From assembly GCA_002794735.1 (NCBI GenBank), contig NBAZ01000017.1:124001-188000 (forward strand): 64,000 nt of DNA, given 5' to 3'. Shown here piece after piece: positions 35,539 to 49,112 of this stretch. Numbering within the stretch: position 1 is the stretch's first letter; each line of letters opens with the position of its first letter. The notes under the pieces were generated by a model. That model worked only from the letters and a program-made list of their open reading frames with translations. It made no database searches and was not told the origin of the DNA. This stretch comes from Pyrrhoderma lamaoense. Taxonomy: Eukaryota > Basidiomycota > Agaricomycetes > Hymenochaetales > Hymenochaetaceae. The translations under genes were made by a program, and so were the position numbers.

Positions 35539-37756
35539 TCAAAGCTGAGCGAGGATGACGTCGGCCCGCGTGACCGTTACTTCGGGAGGTGCCTCCTCAA
35601 CAGCAACATGCGTGATAACTCCATCTTCAGCTATGATCACATAACGCTATAGACAAAAAGAAGAAAATAAGGTGAGTAACGAAGAGCATATAGAAGAGCG
35701 GCACGTATAGATCTGGCAATGACAAATACGAAGAATAATAGAATTATAGCAGCCGACTAGATATGCATTTCAAAAACGATGACAGTGATGTGTGCGTGTC
35801 GCTATGTGCGTGTATGGGTTGGTTATTGATAGAATATGTTATTCAACCAGTACGCAAACTTGAGAAAGGGAAAGATCAAATCTCGGAGCAAGAAGGAATA
35901 GAAGGGTCAGAATCAGAATGAAAGGGTTGAAGCGGAACTCGACAGATAGAAGGGGCAAGTCTGTGGAGCTTGCAACATTTGCATACAACTTCACCACCCA
36001 AACTCTAGAATTGTTAGCGTGGAAAAGAGGGAAAGGGAAAGTATCAGATGATAGGGACCTTGATGAAGACGAACCTTCGAGCGAGGTGCACCGAGCAAAC
36101 CGGTTGCATCAAATAGCATGCCAAGAGCAGAGGTAAACTCGCCCGTATCGTCTGCAATAAAATGCACCGCTGTTATCTCCTCGAATTCATGTACAAATGG
36201 TGTAGTGTGGATCAATCGCCATTAATTTATTTATCCATCTCAAGAAGAAAAATACACCCGTGACCCGAGTATAAATTTCACAAGTATTGTCCCGGTTTGC
36301 ACATAAAATCGCATTCACATAATTATATTATCATTCGGGTTTAGTATTCATCATTTGTCGTTAAATTGTCTCGGTGAATATAGATGTCGTATACATGGTC
36401 CACGATGATACCGTTCCCCAGAATAAGATGCGTGAGTGTAATCCATTTCGCGCGTGTGTAGTATGAGATGGACCGCATGCCACGATTTCCCCGAAGATTT
36501 TTCGTCGAGTGTTGGATGAATAGATCCCGTGCGGGAGTAGGTGTATCGAAAAGAACAGTCAGAAGGATTTGATACCCGAATCAGATATCCCAGAGTGAGA
36601 TATTTGTCGAGTTTCCCGTGTATCCGCCCCCCGTTCCAAGCCCAAGGAATGAATTGAAAGAGAAAACACAACAGAAAAATTAAAGGCGTTAGCTCTCCGA
36701 GAAAACGTAAAAATGACACATAGAGAGAGGGCAGCAACTTACGCGTATCCTTTCCTCCAGTTAACTTCTCCTTCCATGCTCTAGAAAAGAAGTAAATACA
36801 ATGCATATATACATACAACCAAGTAAATCATCCGTGATTAGTAATCAGAAGATCCACCGGTGACATCATCGGGACGGAAGGGAGAAAAGAGCCAGTCAGT
36901 AGTCCGAATTACAAATAAGAAATCAATATCATAATAACGGTGAACGAGAGCTCAGAACACGTTCACGACGAAGAACTCCGTTAATTATATCGAAGAAGTG
37001 GATAGGAGATAGATGTGCGAGCAGCGTGTAAGAAGATCAATGGTAATAATATAAAATTGGCATCCACCCCAAGGGATTATTTGCAGAATGAAAAGGAATT
37101 CCACGATATGGGAATATTATTATAAATAGTAATACTCAACTGCATAACGAATGTATCGTTCACAGCAACGACGTAAATACCTTTCACACCTCTCGCAATA
37201 AATTCCTGTGCCCGTTCAATATATCCAGGAACCTGGCTGCTGCATGGAGGAGTGAACGCTCCAGGCACACCGATCTGAAGTTGCATATACGTGTACATAG
37301 TACATGAACATCCATCATGTGGAGCAACCCCATTCATAGATCCGGAGGAGAGAAGGGAGAATCAAGTCAGTTCTGTATCTCATTAATTTTTGATACATGC
37401 GTCCGAATAAGAGTAGAATATAGAACTGTGGAACACCAGAACATAATAACACTAAGACGAAATTGAAGAGTAAAGAGGGCCCGAGGTAGATAGCAAGCCC
37501 GGTGGACAGCATTCCAGCCTCAAAGCACTACTATAAGCATATACTATGACGAAAAACTCACAATAACAACCTTCCCACTCCCCGCTCCGTCCTTCGCCCC
37601 AAGCTCGAACCCCTTCTCCGGGTCCGTCTCTTTGACAGTAATCTTCTTCCCATTTGAAGACGTGGGTATAGAGGCACCTGGGGAGACAGGTTTGGAGAGG
37701 AGTGAGGCAGCAGCTGCGTGGGCGACTTGGGCTGTGCTCGCTAGAAGACCAGACAT
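35539..37756 (-). CDS. Peroxiredoxin, Prx5/AHP1-like
   Basis: Five exons (37756-37562, 37274-37141, 36780-36743, 36169-36075, 35646-35539) join cleanly to 189 aa. The peroxidatic cysteine is C76 in GVPGAFTPPCSSQVPGY; VVAVNDTFVMQAW, FIADDTGEFTSALGMLFDA and LLGAPRSKRYVIIAEDG follow, as in the Prx5 group, which reduces hydrogen peroxide and alkyl hydroperoxides with thioredoxin or glutaredoxin help. I see no second conserved Cys, so it may act as a 1-Cys type. The first 20 residues are Ala/Ser-rich and could be a weak organelle leader. Introns are unusually long for this window (about 290, 360, 570 and 430 nt), and exon 3 is only 38 nt. No frame problems. Confidence 0.93.
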
Positions 37757-39902
37757 AATTCAAATAGACCTCCTTGAAATTGTGTATAAAATGTCTTGAG
37801 TGTTGAGTTGCTAATGTGTTGGCAAAGGATTCTTCGATGAGCTCGATTGATGTTACGTTTATCTGAGTGATGATGAGTGTTAAGTCGAAAGATTCAGAGT
37901 TGCCAAGGACAGGTGACATCTATCAAACCAGCTTATAATAATAATTCTACCAAAAAAGGCGCTATTTAGTATATATGTTCATCGGTTTTTACTTAGTATT
38001 TCAATGGACTGGCTACAACACATTCAATCCCGTCCAGTATCCAATGATTACCAAGTCAATTGTCAGCACGGCGACTACAATGCTCATTCACATTGATTAT
38101 CAAAAATATATGGTGGATAACTAAGTCCCCGCCGCTCATCATAGGGCCCAAAATAATCGGAATAGACATCAGAAAAGTGGTGGTGTCAGGTGGTTGGTCT
38201 CAAGAACTTAAAACTCAATATTCGTATCTAGATTATTGTTTAATTTGTTATCAATGATAACTACTTACAAAGATACACTACGGCGAACTACCCAATACTC
38301 AATATATTTGAATATTATAATTATCAATAACTGAAACCCATCACTTACTTTACAACTAGTACAACCATATCTAAATCACTACTATCTTCAACCGCAAGCA
38401 AAAGAGGAGGAAAGTATCAAAGTATCAATCAATCATTCTCTTATATTAAAATAAAAATATATTCATGGCTTATCATTCATCATTTATCCCGAATCGCGCA
38501 CATCCAGGCCTGAACCCTGCATTAACAACTCAGTTCCAGAAACATCTAACATGGATTATTCACCAAATAAGGAGAATCAATTCAGTATCCTCGCGAGATG
38601 ATAGTGATTGCATAATTGTATTACCATCGACGTATACATCTATCCTACTTGATATTATTGAGTAAATCAAGAACTTAACAACCCTTCACATCTTACGAAC
38701 AGCATCTGATACATGATAACACATATATAGATATGATTATACAAGGATTAGTATGTCGTGAATCGTACTTGTAACTATATCTACCATCTTACTCTATTAA
38801 TAAAACAACATCTACAACTTTTATTCAATCTATCAATGTATCATCCAACAGATATAGGTTATATTATATATCTCCGATATTTTCAGATCCGCAGTCTCCA
38901 AGCTTATCGGCGGCGGTGGTGGTGGAAAGTGGCAAAGAGCCAAGAGTCGGGAGCCAAGCAAGTTGGGTTGCAATGAGAACGATCATAGATGACGCCACTA
39001 ATGATGCATGCATGTATTATATTCCATTTCAGTATCATCATTGGGTTGTATCACTCATCCTTGAACCTATATGCATATATTATTATCTCTAGATCCAAAT
39101 ACAGATTTAACTTTGTTCACTAACTTTGAGAGTCCCAACACATAACTAACTATCAGAAATATCTTCTCCTAGCAGACTTTGTCCGCAGACTTATAGACTC
39201 GTAAACTTATAAATCCTATGTTCTGATTCTAACTTCGCTTCTCAGATTAAATTTATAAACAAAACGCCAAATTAGAGTGATAGGTCAAGGCGATAGTAGA
39301 AGCAGAGAGAAAGACCTTTCAAGCTTTAGACAAGAAGCCAGTATTGCTTATGAGGACGAGCAGACCGCAAGTGATACATAATAAATCGTAATCCGTAAAT
39401 TTGTAAATTGATATTCAGTAGATGATAACGACAGGCAGGAACGATAAACGGTAGACACTAATACGGATAATAGAGACAATGATTAGACAAGGGGAAACAC
39501 AACATGACAGAATCAGAATTATAAAAGAGAAAAAAAGAGGAGAAACGAGGGAGTCAAAGAAATAAAGTAAGAAACACATTTAAAACAAGGGGTGAACACA
39601 AACAAACAAACATAATCGGAGACCGTTAGGGAAGCAGTAATAAGTGGGTCGGAGTAGAAGTGTGTAAATTTAGAGGTAGTCGTATAAAGAGATATAGAAG
39701 GGTTATAGAAAAGTATAGGAGGAGGTAAGTGGAGGGGGATAAAGCTGATAAGTAGATTACTTTTACGTGAAATGTAAGAAAAATAAAAGTAGAGACACAT
39801 TGGAGGCAAGTAAGAAAAAATATCAGAGAATGAAAGAAAAATCAAAACAAAAACCCATCAATTTTTTATATCCTCCACTAACCTCACTCACTAAACCCTC
39901 TC
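37757..39902. other. Intergenic region
   Basis: About 2.1 kb, strongly AT-rich, between the peroxiredoxin start and the SFP1-like 3' end (both on the minus strand). No supported coding sequence; open frames are short and low complexity. Confidence 0.4.
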
Positions 39903-42900
39903 TCACCCACTCATCTCAACTTCAACACCACCACCAGGCGTAGCACCAGTACCACCATTACTATTTGTGTTGCTCCCATTCGTCAACGTGGGCGAACCAG
40001 CTCGACTCCCCAGGGGGTAGCATAAGCACTAGCAGGCTGACTCATCACCATCGTCCCTCCTCCAACATTATTACTAGCACCATTCATCCCATTCAAAGTA
40101 GTCATCCCAAATCCGTTCATCCCATTCAAACCATTCATGCCGGGCATGCCGTTCATACCGTTCATACCGGACATCCCATTAAGAGGACCAAGCCCGTTCA
40201 TGGTAGCACCCAAGTTAAAGCCGTTCATAGCTTGGTGCCCGACATACCCCCAACTCTGGAACCCTCCGTTTCCCCACGTCATCCCCGCTCCGTTCCCATT
40301 GTTATTAGCTCCATTAACGTTAGTAGCAGTATTGGTAGAACCGTTTGCGTTATTATTATTGTTTACCATTCGCAGGTTGACCATTCTTCCTGTTAAGTGA
40401 GCTGCTCCTGCCTAGCGTCAACGATCCTTGCCTGGAGAGCGTACCAGGAGTAGCAGGTGCACTAACCGTCCTTCCTCCACCAGGCGAAGTAGGCGAAACA
40501 GGCGTAGGGGGTATACTCTCCATCGTATCTCCCCCATTCCCGTACCCGCTCCGGCACCATTCCCAGATGCACCAACAACAGCACCAACCTCCCATCCTTC
40601 CTCTCCTTCATCATGACACTTCGTAGCATCATGTTTCCCACTCGCAAGCATCCTCAGCCCAATCTGTCCATGTTCACCAGAATGCGCATAGTGATATCTC
40701 AAACCGTTCATGTTCTTGTACCTCCTCTGACAAGGCGGGACTTGACAACAGAACGGTCTCAACCTCCTCTCTGCTTCTCTCTCAGTCAACCCTTGGAGCG
40801 AAGACAATTCAGGCGGAGGCGTAAAGTTACATTGTCCATGCGTGATATGGTATTTAAGACCATTAGCCTGTTTGTACGATTTCATGCATCCTGGTTTGGG
40901 ACACTTGAACGGTTTCTGAAGGAGAAGGGCTGCTGCAGGTCGTGTAAGTGGGGTGTTCGCACCGCTACCAGTCACGTCAGACACAGCAGGGGAAGTGAGA
41001 GAAAGTGGTGTAGAAGGGCGGAAGTAGGCATCGTTCCATTCATCCCGTTCAAACCATTAAACGTCGTATTGATAGCAGTCAAACCAGACGAGGAAGAAGC
41101 GCCTCCACCGTTTTGCGTAGGAGACCCGCTCCTAGAAGACACAGGTGAATTACCAGCTGTACGCGCTCCATCCTTTCTCGATTTACCGTTCCCGACACCT
41201 CCACCATTCCTTCCATTCTGCTTATTGCTATTGTTGTTCTTATTGGAAGAATTGGCGTTTGGTCCTCCCATCATAGGTTGACGTCCAAACAACAGTCCGG
41301 GATGGATCGAACTCTCCGTGACGCCCATCAAGTCCCCTCCATTCCCGCCACCCATTCCAGAACCAGAACCACCAGAACCACTACCAGTATGTCTATGATG
41401 TCCACCGATGATCCCACCTGGTGGACTCCCAGAGCTCGACATCGTAGGACCGGTAGTACCAGGGAACGCATGCGAATAACTCTCGTACCCCGCATATCCA
41501 TTCAACGCCCTCTCAGCCAGATCAACTGCATTCTCCTCTTGCGCAGCTCTAGCAGCCACGCGAGAAGCAAACATGTTCATCCCATTCATACCCATCCCCA
41601 TCCCTACTCCAATCCCTCCCATTCCACTCATCCCCATCCCTCCGTTCCCGTTACTACCACCTCCACCTCCCATACCCATGTTCATCCCCATCCCCATCCC
41701 TAACGAACCAAGTGAATTCATGTTCCCCATCCCATTCCACGCATTCCCGAAACTATTCAACCGTTCAGTCCTCCCCCACCACCAGACCCAAAACCACCTA
41801 TCTGATTCTGATTAGGTCCATGATTCTGATGGTGATGATGCGAGCCAAACATCCCATTTGACCCAACTCCAACACCACCAGCACCCGCTCCGCCATTCGC
41901 TGAAGACGAGCCAGCGGCGTGCTTCGGGGTAAATGTGACATGGACACTATCAAACGCAGAAGGTCCACTCGGGGTCATCGGTACGTTGTTGTTATTAGCG
42001 GTCGAATTATTAGAGGTGATGTTGTTATTTGAGGTATTAGAGTTAGAAGTAGAATTATTAGCGTTCGGGTTTCCATTTCCACCATCGTTTGAACCATTAA
42101 GAGCGTTGGAGGAGGAGATGGGAGACATAGGTCCCATGATAGGTGACCCCAACCCCAAGCCACCTAATCCAAGTCCAATACCTCCGAGACCTAATCCAAG
42201 CCCTTGTCCATCCCCTCCTTTATTAGTGTTATTGTTATTGTTGTTATTACTATCAACAAATCCACTAGCCCCCTCAGGCGACCCAGACCCAGACGCAGGC
42301 CCAGATCCAGACGGAGACGATTCGAAGCTGAACAAGATCCAAAGCCTGTTCCAGTCCCAGAACGCGAACCCGTTCCAGAGCCGGAACCAGGACCACCATT
42401 AGTATTAGCACCACCACCAAAACTAGACCATGTGAACGCTCCGACAGGGGTGGCAAGTAACGGTGTGTCAGGTGGACTAGAGATACTACTCAAAGACCCA
42501 CCACCTCCAGGCGGACTATTCCCATTTGACCTAGTCCTAGCTATCGGCCCCTTATTGATCGTTCCCATCGAGGGCGAAGCTCCGTTCGCCGTCGACCCGG
42601 AGCCCTTGGTGTTGGCGGCGCCATTAACACCAGGAACAGAAGACGGAGAGCTATCCATGTCCATCTCAACGTCCATATCAAGCTCCATATCATCCGGGTC
42701 AAACCCAGCAGCACTAATATCAACAACCACCTCCTTCTCAAACTCTTTATCTCCTTCCATATCGTGTCCCTGGTCCTTTTCAACATCATCACCGTCACGT
42801 TGATTATAATTAAGGTTGAGATTATGGTGATTTCCATTGCTCAGCCCTCTGCTGAGACCTCCCCCAAGACCGAGAGACTGTATCGTAGATGATGTATCAG

Positions 42901-43028
42901 GTGTACTACCCAACGCACCCGCCAACGCAGAGTCTGAACTCCGCTTGTGCAACGTCGGAACGTTTCCTTGCCCAGGTCCTTGTTGGCCTTGTCCTTGTTG
43001 TTGCTGTTGTTGCTGTTGCTGCTGCTGA

Positions 43029-43062
<34 letters not shown>

Positions 43063-46000
43063 GCTGTTGTTGTTGTTGTTGAGCAAAGTACATCTGCATC
43101 TGTTGTATTTGAACAGCAGTCAAAGCATTGGCGTTAGTCGAAGACGACGATGAAGGATCAACAACATAAACGTGATGCGTCTCGAAGTGTTCCACAAGCT
43201 CGTGCATGTCTGTTAAAGCCATACCACAGCAAACGAAATTCCGACACTATTAAGAGGGGGTTTAAGATAAAGGTTGTATGTTAGCTTCTGTGTTTCTTGT
43301 TTATGTAGAGATGAATATAAGGATATAGTGTAATAGAAGAGAAATGTATTAGAAGAGAAGAAAGCTAGAAAGAATGAATTTGATGATCGTCAAGTGAACC
43401 GTTCGAAGAAGTGAGAGAGGAAGACAGAAAAGAGTCAACCCCAAAAGAGTAAATGATAAGGAAGAGGATAATCCTGAGTTTCAAAAGAGTAGAGTTTTAA
43501 GTGACTGGTGCCTAGAGACACGCTCACGCCTAAGCCCTCTCCTCCGAGCATAGCATATATAACCAAAAACCGCCTCAACCCAATCCCGATCGAAGAACCG
43601 ATGCCCGACCACCAAGAAAGGCTATAAATAGGATAGGGTCCCCCCCATCCTTCCATCAAACATCAAACATCCGCCATCATCAATCACTAATCCATCCATC
43701 CATCTCCACCAACCTCGGCCTCAAAACAAATCGTCCTTGTATGCCTCGGGTGCAGTTCATTATACGGGTTCCCCTCCTCCTCCCCAATCCGAACGCCCCA
43801 TCAGACTTCCGATAGATTTCTCGGAAGGGGGGAGAGATGTGTTTGCTCGGACCTTGTATATGTTCAGTTGTACTTGTCCTTCCCCCTTTCCAACAAAGCC
43901 GACCTTCCCAATCAAAACGTCTCCATCTTTTTTTACTAATCTTAACATAAAGTCTGGCGGCTTTCGTTTGGCACGCGTCTCGTGTATTAATGTTGTACAG
44001 ATCCCCAAGAACTAGGAAGCACAGCCTCTCGGGACCACAACTTTTCCTTTAACCCGAACGCGACAAACCCGCTCCCCCACCACCCACTCAAGCCAAGAAA
44101 ACCCAATCAAAAATAGCGAACATCAAAGAATCGTAATTAGGACAGACGAGAACCGTCGCACGTCGCAACAATCGCCAAACCCAGGTATAACACTCCCTCG
44201 CCCCTTCTCCCGCCCCCGAAACCTCTCGGAACTTTAGGTGTTCAACAGACGGGATCGGAACCCACGAGGATGCATGAGGCAAGAGAGGTTGTGCCCAATA
44301 TAACCTAGGAACATGTATCCCGTCGACGTCATCTACAGCGCATTGAATCCCAAATTAGAGAACACGGGTCGTAAGATTGAGGACTAGCTCTTGTCTGATT
44401 ATCGCAACATTGTGCGTTGATGTCCGTAATATGTCCCCCGCCCATTTTTCTTCAAGTTCCATGTATCTTCACCCACCACCAGCTTTCCCGCTCTCCCTTC
44501 TAAACAGTTCCGAAGCTCCTCGTCCTCTTTCCGAAAGGTCCGAACCCGTCCCAAACACTTCCACGTATTCCACGTATCCGAGTTTCCGAAGTTCCGAAGG
44601 CTCCGGTCATCCCAAAACCCGGCAAGAGAAGGATAGGACACGTCGCCAGTTACTAAGATTAGTCGTAAACCGCCAGCCAGAACGATTGGTTACGGGGCGG
44701 GGTGGAGAAAATGGGCGGAAAGGCGGCGGCGGGGGAGGTGGGAGCCATCAACAAAAAGCAATACCAATTTGTTTTGTAATGGAAGATTTGAGGTATGACA
44801 GATTCACTTTTTTTCTTTGAAAGCAGAAAGCGGGCGCTACGCGGTCGGGCGCGGGGATTTCAGTAACAATTTGTAATTTGGATTTTTATCGGAGGTTAGG
44901 AGGGGGGGGGGATGGTTTAGCTCGGTGATAGACTTGGATTGCGTCGGGTGATTCGGGTAGGGATTAGATAGAGTAGAGATAGAATAGAGTGTGTCGGTTG
45001 TCGATATGGTGTCGGTGTCACGTTTTTGGTATTAAAACAAACTCGTTCGATGAAGAATCCGCCAGGCAGGGGTGAAGGTCCAAACCTCCAAACTTCCAAC
45101 TTACATCTCCAAAAAAGAAGAAAAGAAAGGCACCAGAACACAAAGAAAGAACACAAACCAAAAGCGAAAAAGTGAACGAAAGAAGAAGAAATAGACTCAC
45201 TTGCTCAAGTTCCCTCTCAGACATATGCGCGTTGATGATCGAGCTATGATCGCTCTCGAGCGAAGAGGCGATCCCTCCACCTCCTCCACCACTACGTAAC
45301 TTGAAATCGCTCATACTGTTTGATCGTCGTCGCCGTTATCGTAATAATTTCACAGCAAATTCGAGGTCGATACCAAAACAAATACCAAATCGCGTCAAAG
45401 TCAGTGTCAAATTAAATACAAAAAAATACAAGAAACAGTGCGTGAGTGACTCACTCAAGCGGCCCAAGCGTAACCTCGTTCCTAGTAGCTCCCAAACAAC
45501 CAGGGAACAACTTTCCAAAACTCCCACTCTGGAAACTTCCTACACTGCCGAAACTCATCGGCGCTCCACCGTAGGAGCCTACGCCAAAGGAACTTGGCAT
45601 TCCCCGTTGAAGGAACCTGGTAGGCCACTTGCGCTACCACTACCATTCCCAGATCCATGAACACCGCTCCCGCTAGCCCCAAAGAACCAGGAGAGACGAA
45701 CAATGGACCGGGATGAATATGCCATGAGGAGCTGCTCTCTCCGCCAAAAGGCTGTGGTTGTAACCCTCCCTGTTGTTGTTGAGAGAGTTGTTGTTGTTGC
45801 TGTTGTTGTTGTGAAGAGAAATGGGCCCTCTGAGCAGTCAGAAGTGACGTTCTTGTATTATTATTATTGTTGTTGTTGTTGTGTCCACTAAACCCACTAT
45901 GCCCATTATTGTGGTTGAAAGACGATGAGGACGATGCGGAGGGTGCGTGTATCGAGATAGGTTGCGTCTGCGATTGAGTTTTTGAAGACGCCGTAGCCAT
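39903..46000 (-). CDS. SFP1-like C2H2 zinc-finger transcription regulator
   Basis: Minus strand. Exon 1 starts at ATG 46000 and is Ser/Asn/Gln-rich. Exon 2 (about 45311-45201) ends SERELEQ. After a 1.95-kb intron (45200-43247), exon 3 begins CRNFVCCGMALTDMHELV and encodes the first SFP1-type finger (CC...HFETHH), then a poly-Gln run and long Gly/Ser/Asn/Met-rich stretches. Near 40910-40670 lie two paired fingers: FKCPKPGCMKSYKQANGLKY and then CCQVPPCQRRYKNMNGLRYH. One split finger near the start of exon 3 and two fingers near the end is the SFP1 layout; yeast Sfp1 controls ribosomal protein genes and cell size downstream of TOR. Several frame changes are needed in the low-complexity parts (near 45690, 42330, 41758, 40978, 40500, 40365 and 39990). 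Expected end is the TGA at 39903-39905. Confidence 0.85.
43009..43083 (-). repeat. CAG/CAA microsatellite coding poly-glutamine
   Basis: On the coding (minus) strand about 25 CAG/CAA codons, broken by one CAT, run through the SFP1-like protein shortly after its first zinc finger. Mixed CAA and CAG codons suggest the tract is fairly stable. Length may vary between strains. Confidence 0.8.
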
Positions 46001-46439
46001 CGCTGTTGGCTCTTGATTAAGTTTTTTTGGAAGGGGGGGAGATGGTGTTCGTATGTGTCGTGTCCTTGCTTTTGTCCTCGGTACGTCTAGACGTTGACGT
46101 TGAAGATACGTGTCTACGTATCAAGGGGGATGACTTTACTATATAAGAGCGGGAATGCGTGTATCAGTCAGAGCGGAACAGGATGAGTAAGACGGATGGA
46201 CGGAGGTGAGGCTGTACGAACTTTTTTGACTCACTCGCACAACACAGATTCAACTTTTAGTGGTGTATTTTGGAGTTCCGAATCCCGATCCTTCCTTGAA
46301 ATTACGATATATATATTTATATATATTCGGGCAAGAAGTGAGGGTCCCGAGTCCACTTCTTATATGTGATGAGCAGACATGAATGCGATTGATATATAAG
46401 CAAGGTGTGCTCCAACTCCCAATGTCCGAGGGTGCTCAC

Positions 46440-46472
46440 CTTAGATCTTGGTACTCCCAATCGACTTGTTTC
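46440..46472 (-). other. Candidate 33-nt 5' UTR micro-exon of the SFP1-like gene
   Basis: On the minus strand a pyrimidine-rich tract ending TTTGGCAG sits directly before this stretch, and a GTGAGC donor directly after it. A further donor (CAG then GTAAGA) lies upstream near 46592. The order donor, acceptor, short exon, donor toward the ATG at 46000 fits a spliced leader of the SFP1-like gene. No protein evidence. Confidence 0.4.
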
Positions 46473-48101
46473 CTGCCAAAGCGAAATGAAGAAACCGATA
46501 TGTATTCAGAACTGTGAAGAGAATTCAGGAAGGCACGAGTGAGTATTAACCGAAAGTTCTCTATGTTTCTTCCTCTTGAGGTGGAGTCTTACCTGAGTTG
46601 ACTAGAAGTATATAAGTCCGCAAATGTCTCACTTGTGTGGATCTCCTACCGGCGGTGAACGAACAAGCGGGGCGAAAGAGAGATGGGCAAGAATAAGGCG
46701 CGATGTGGGTGTACGTGATAATGATACAACCACGCCGAGCTTTGCCTGTGTGTACGTATATAGCCTATATTTTTGTGTATGCGCGCTGCTGAATGATAGG
46801 CTCCCGAAGTATGATAGTGTACCTAGGATGCACGACGGCGCGGTAGGTCGGTGAGACAGGACGTGAAGAGTATATATGGGAGTAGATGATAGATGACGAT
46901 AAAGAGTCAGATGAATGGGTGATAGAGAGAGGGGGAGAAGATGGTTAAGATGAGCCCCCTTGCCGACTGGTAGAGATTGAGTGGAATATGCTCGGCGAAG
47001 AAGGGTAAGATGGAGGGCCGCCGACCGAAGTAGATGGGTTTAAGAAAGTGAGAGCTCCGGAGCGTGCACTGTGACCGTCAACGAAGATTGAGTTGACAAA
47101 GTCGGAGACAGTGACGGAGAGTGAGTGAGCGAGCGAGCGAGAGCGAGGAGAGGGTTGAAGGAGGATCGAAAAGTTCGGACGGAGGAGAGCGGGTAACTTT
47201 TGTACAGTTTCCTCTTCTAATTATCTACCACCCACCCACCAACGCTCGCAGGGTTAAGTTATCCTAATTATATTTATCATTATTTATTTCTTTAATTGCC
47301 AGCGACCCTTTGTTTCCCATATCCGGAATAAAGGGAGATATCATATACTATTAAATAAAATAAAATACTATATTATAAATATACTAATATCCTAGGGTTT
47401 ACTACCTGGAAAGAGACGAGACCCTGGGACGCGATCTGATCTCTGGGATGGAATGAGCCTCGTGGAGAACGAAAGAGCCGAAACTGTGGTGCGCGAATCG
47501 GCATTACTCACGAGTTCAGGTCCACGTTACACTTCGACTCTCGCCGTCACTGTCACAGTCACCCGTCATCACGATCAGACCCTGGCCCATCCAGCTCGTC
47601 CATCCATCGTACTCATCGACCTTGACGGCCGAGAGAGCCAGTGTGCTGTGTCCCCAGTAACTCTCTCCAGCTTACTACCCTCTTTCCCACTCTTACACCA
47701 TCGTCTATTGCTATCCGCGTTGTCTCAAGCTCCCGCTTTCAGCGCCGTCAAATTTCACTCACGTCGTGCTCATTTTTACGTCGTCGCCGCCGCCGCCTCC
47801 TCCCTCTCAGTTTGAACACATACCATTTCTCACTCTCTTCCCTTTTCTATCTCTTTTTCCACCTTCAGCCGCCTTTTTCTTTCCAAATAATGTATAAGAA
47901 AAAGGGATCCATCCGGGGCTGATACTTGAATTTCTTTCTACCGAGCACTGTCTAATATTTCTAGTCCAGTCACCTTTCTTACCCCATTCTATGCACTCGC
48001 CCCAATATCAAGGATTACTTCTCCTTTTCTTTTTTCAAACTTCGTATGTATTAGTTAAAAGACAGAATAGCCTACAGGCTTAACTATCTACTCTATCTAC
48101 C

Positions 48102-48124
48102 TTCTATCTATCTATCTATCTATC
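48102..48124. repeat. CTAT microsatellite
   Basis: About five tandem CTAT units in a pyrimidine-rich spacer. Ordinary simple repeat. Confidence 0.7.
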
Positions 48125-49090
48125 CATCTCACTTATTTATCTAATAAATCTTACTCTATTCAATCAACCCAACTCTCTTCTTCTATCTACATACTCAATC
48201 ATCAGCAATATACAAATCCATCATAAGATCCGGCCTCCCACTCACCGCCTCACCTCTCCTCCGAGCTCTCTATTTCAAACATACAACCTTCTAGGCTTTC
48301 TAACGATCATACGATCTACGGAAACCCAGCTTTAGTGATCTGGACAGGAGAGGACTGCGACTGCGACTGTGACTGCGCATCCCTACCCCCTACCTCCCTC
48401 CCAACAATACTCTAACATTTCTGCAAACTACAATAACCTCTCTCTCTCCTTCGCCCGCTCAGTCACTTCATTAATTTGTTTATTTGTTTATATTTACATC
48501 ATTCTATATATTCATTTCCACTCGTCATCCAACTCAGCCACAACGCCCTTCCCCTTCAACATCCCCCTGTTTGTACCCATTTGCCCGAGGTCCGCTACTC
48601 CGGACCTCCGCACACCCCCTTCGCCCCCTCTTTCTCTCCTTCCTCTCCACTTCCGTTGCTAACTAACCTCTACTCCCTTTTTTTCTGATTTTCATATAAC
48701 ATATGAAATGATCATCACACCATCGTATCATCGCTCCAATTCTACATCCCCCGACTCTCCTACTCCTTCCGTCTACCGCCGGTGGTTGTCCATCCCGTTC
48801 GGCCTTGCTCTTTACCTTACATTTAACCTTTTTATAACTACACTATTGCCTTTCCTGCGTACTTACTTTGCTATTTTCTGCCATTTGTGATATTCATAAG
48901 TGTTTTTTCATGTGTTTTTTTTTCTTGTTATTTGACATTCTACTCTAATAGTCATTACTATCTCTATCTTTATTCCGGTATATTGACAACGTGCTGCTAG
49001 CTACCCATTTACTGTTTACTATTTGCTATTTGCTGTGCATACTGCGCACTGCGCACAGTACTCAGTGCCCAGTGCTTGGTGCTCGAGACT

Positions 49091-49112
49091 CGGGTTCGGG
49101 TTCGGGTTCGGG
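49091..49112. repeat. Short tandem CGGGTT repeat
   Basis: Three and a half perfect units of CGGGTT in the spacer upstream of the SFP1-like gene. It differs from the common TTAGGG telomere unit. Confidence 0.6.

Noticed and set aside
41278..42803. Long plus-strand frames rich in Pro, Ser and His
   Set aside because: They are shadows of the Gly/Met/Asn-rich coding sequence of the SFP1-like gene on the other strand.
42837..43153. Plus-strand frames with poly-Cys, poly-Leu or poly-Val
   Set aside because: Produced by the CAG/CAA repeat read in the wrong strand and frames.
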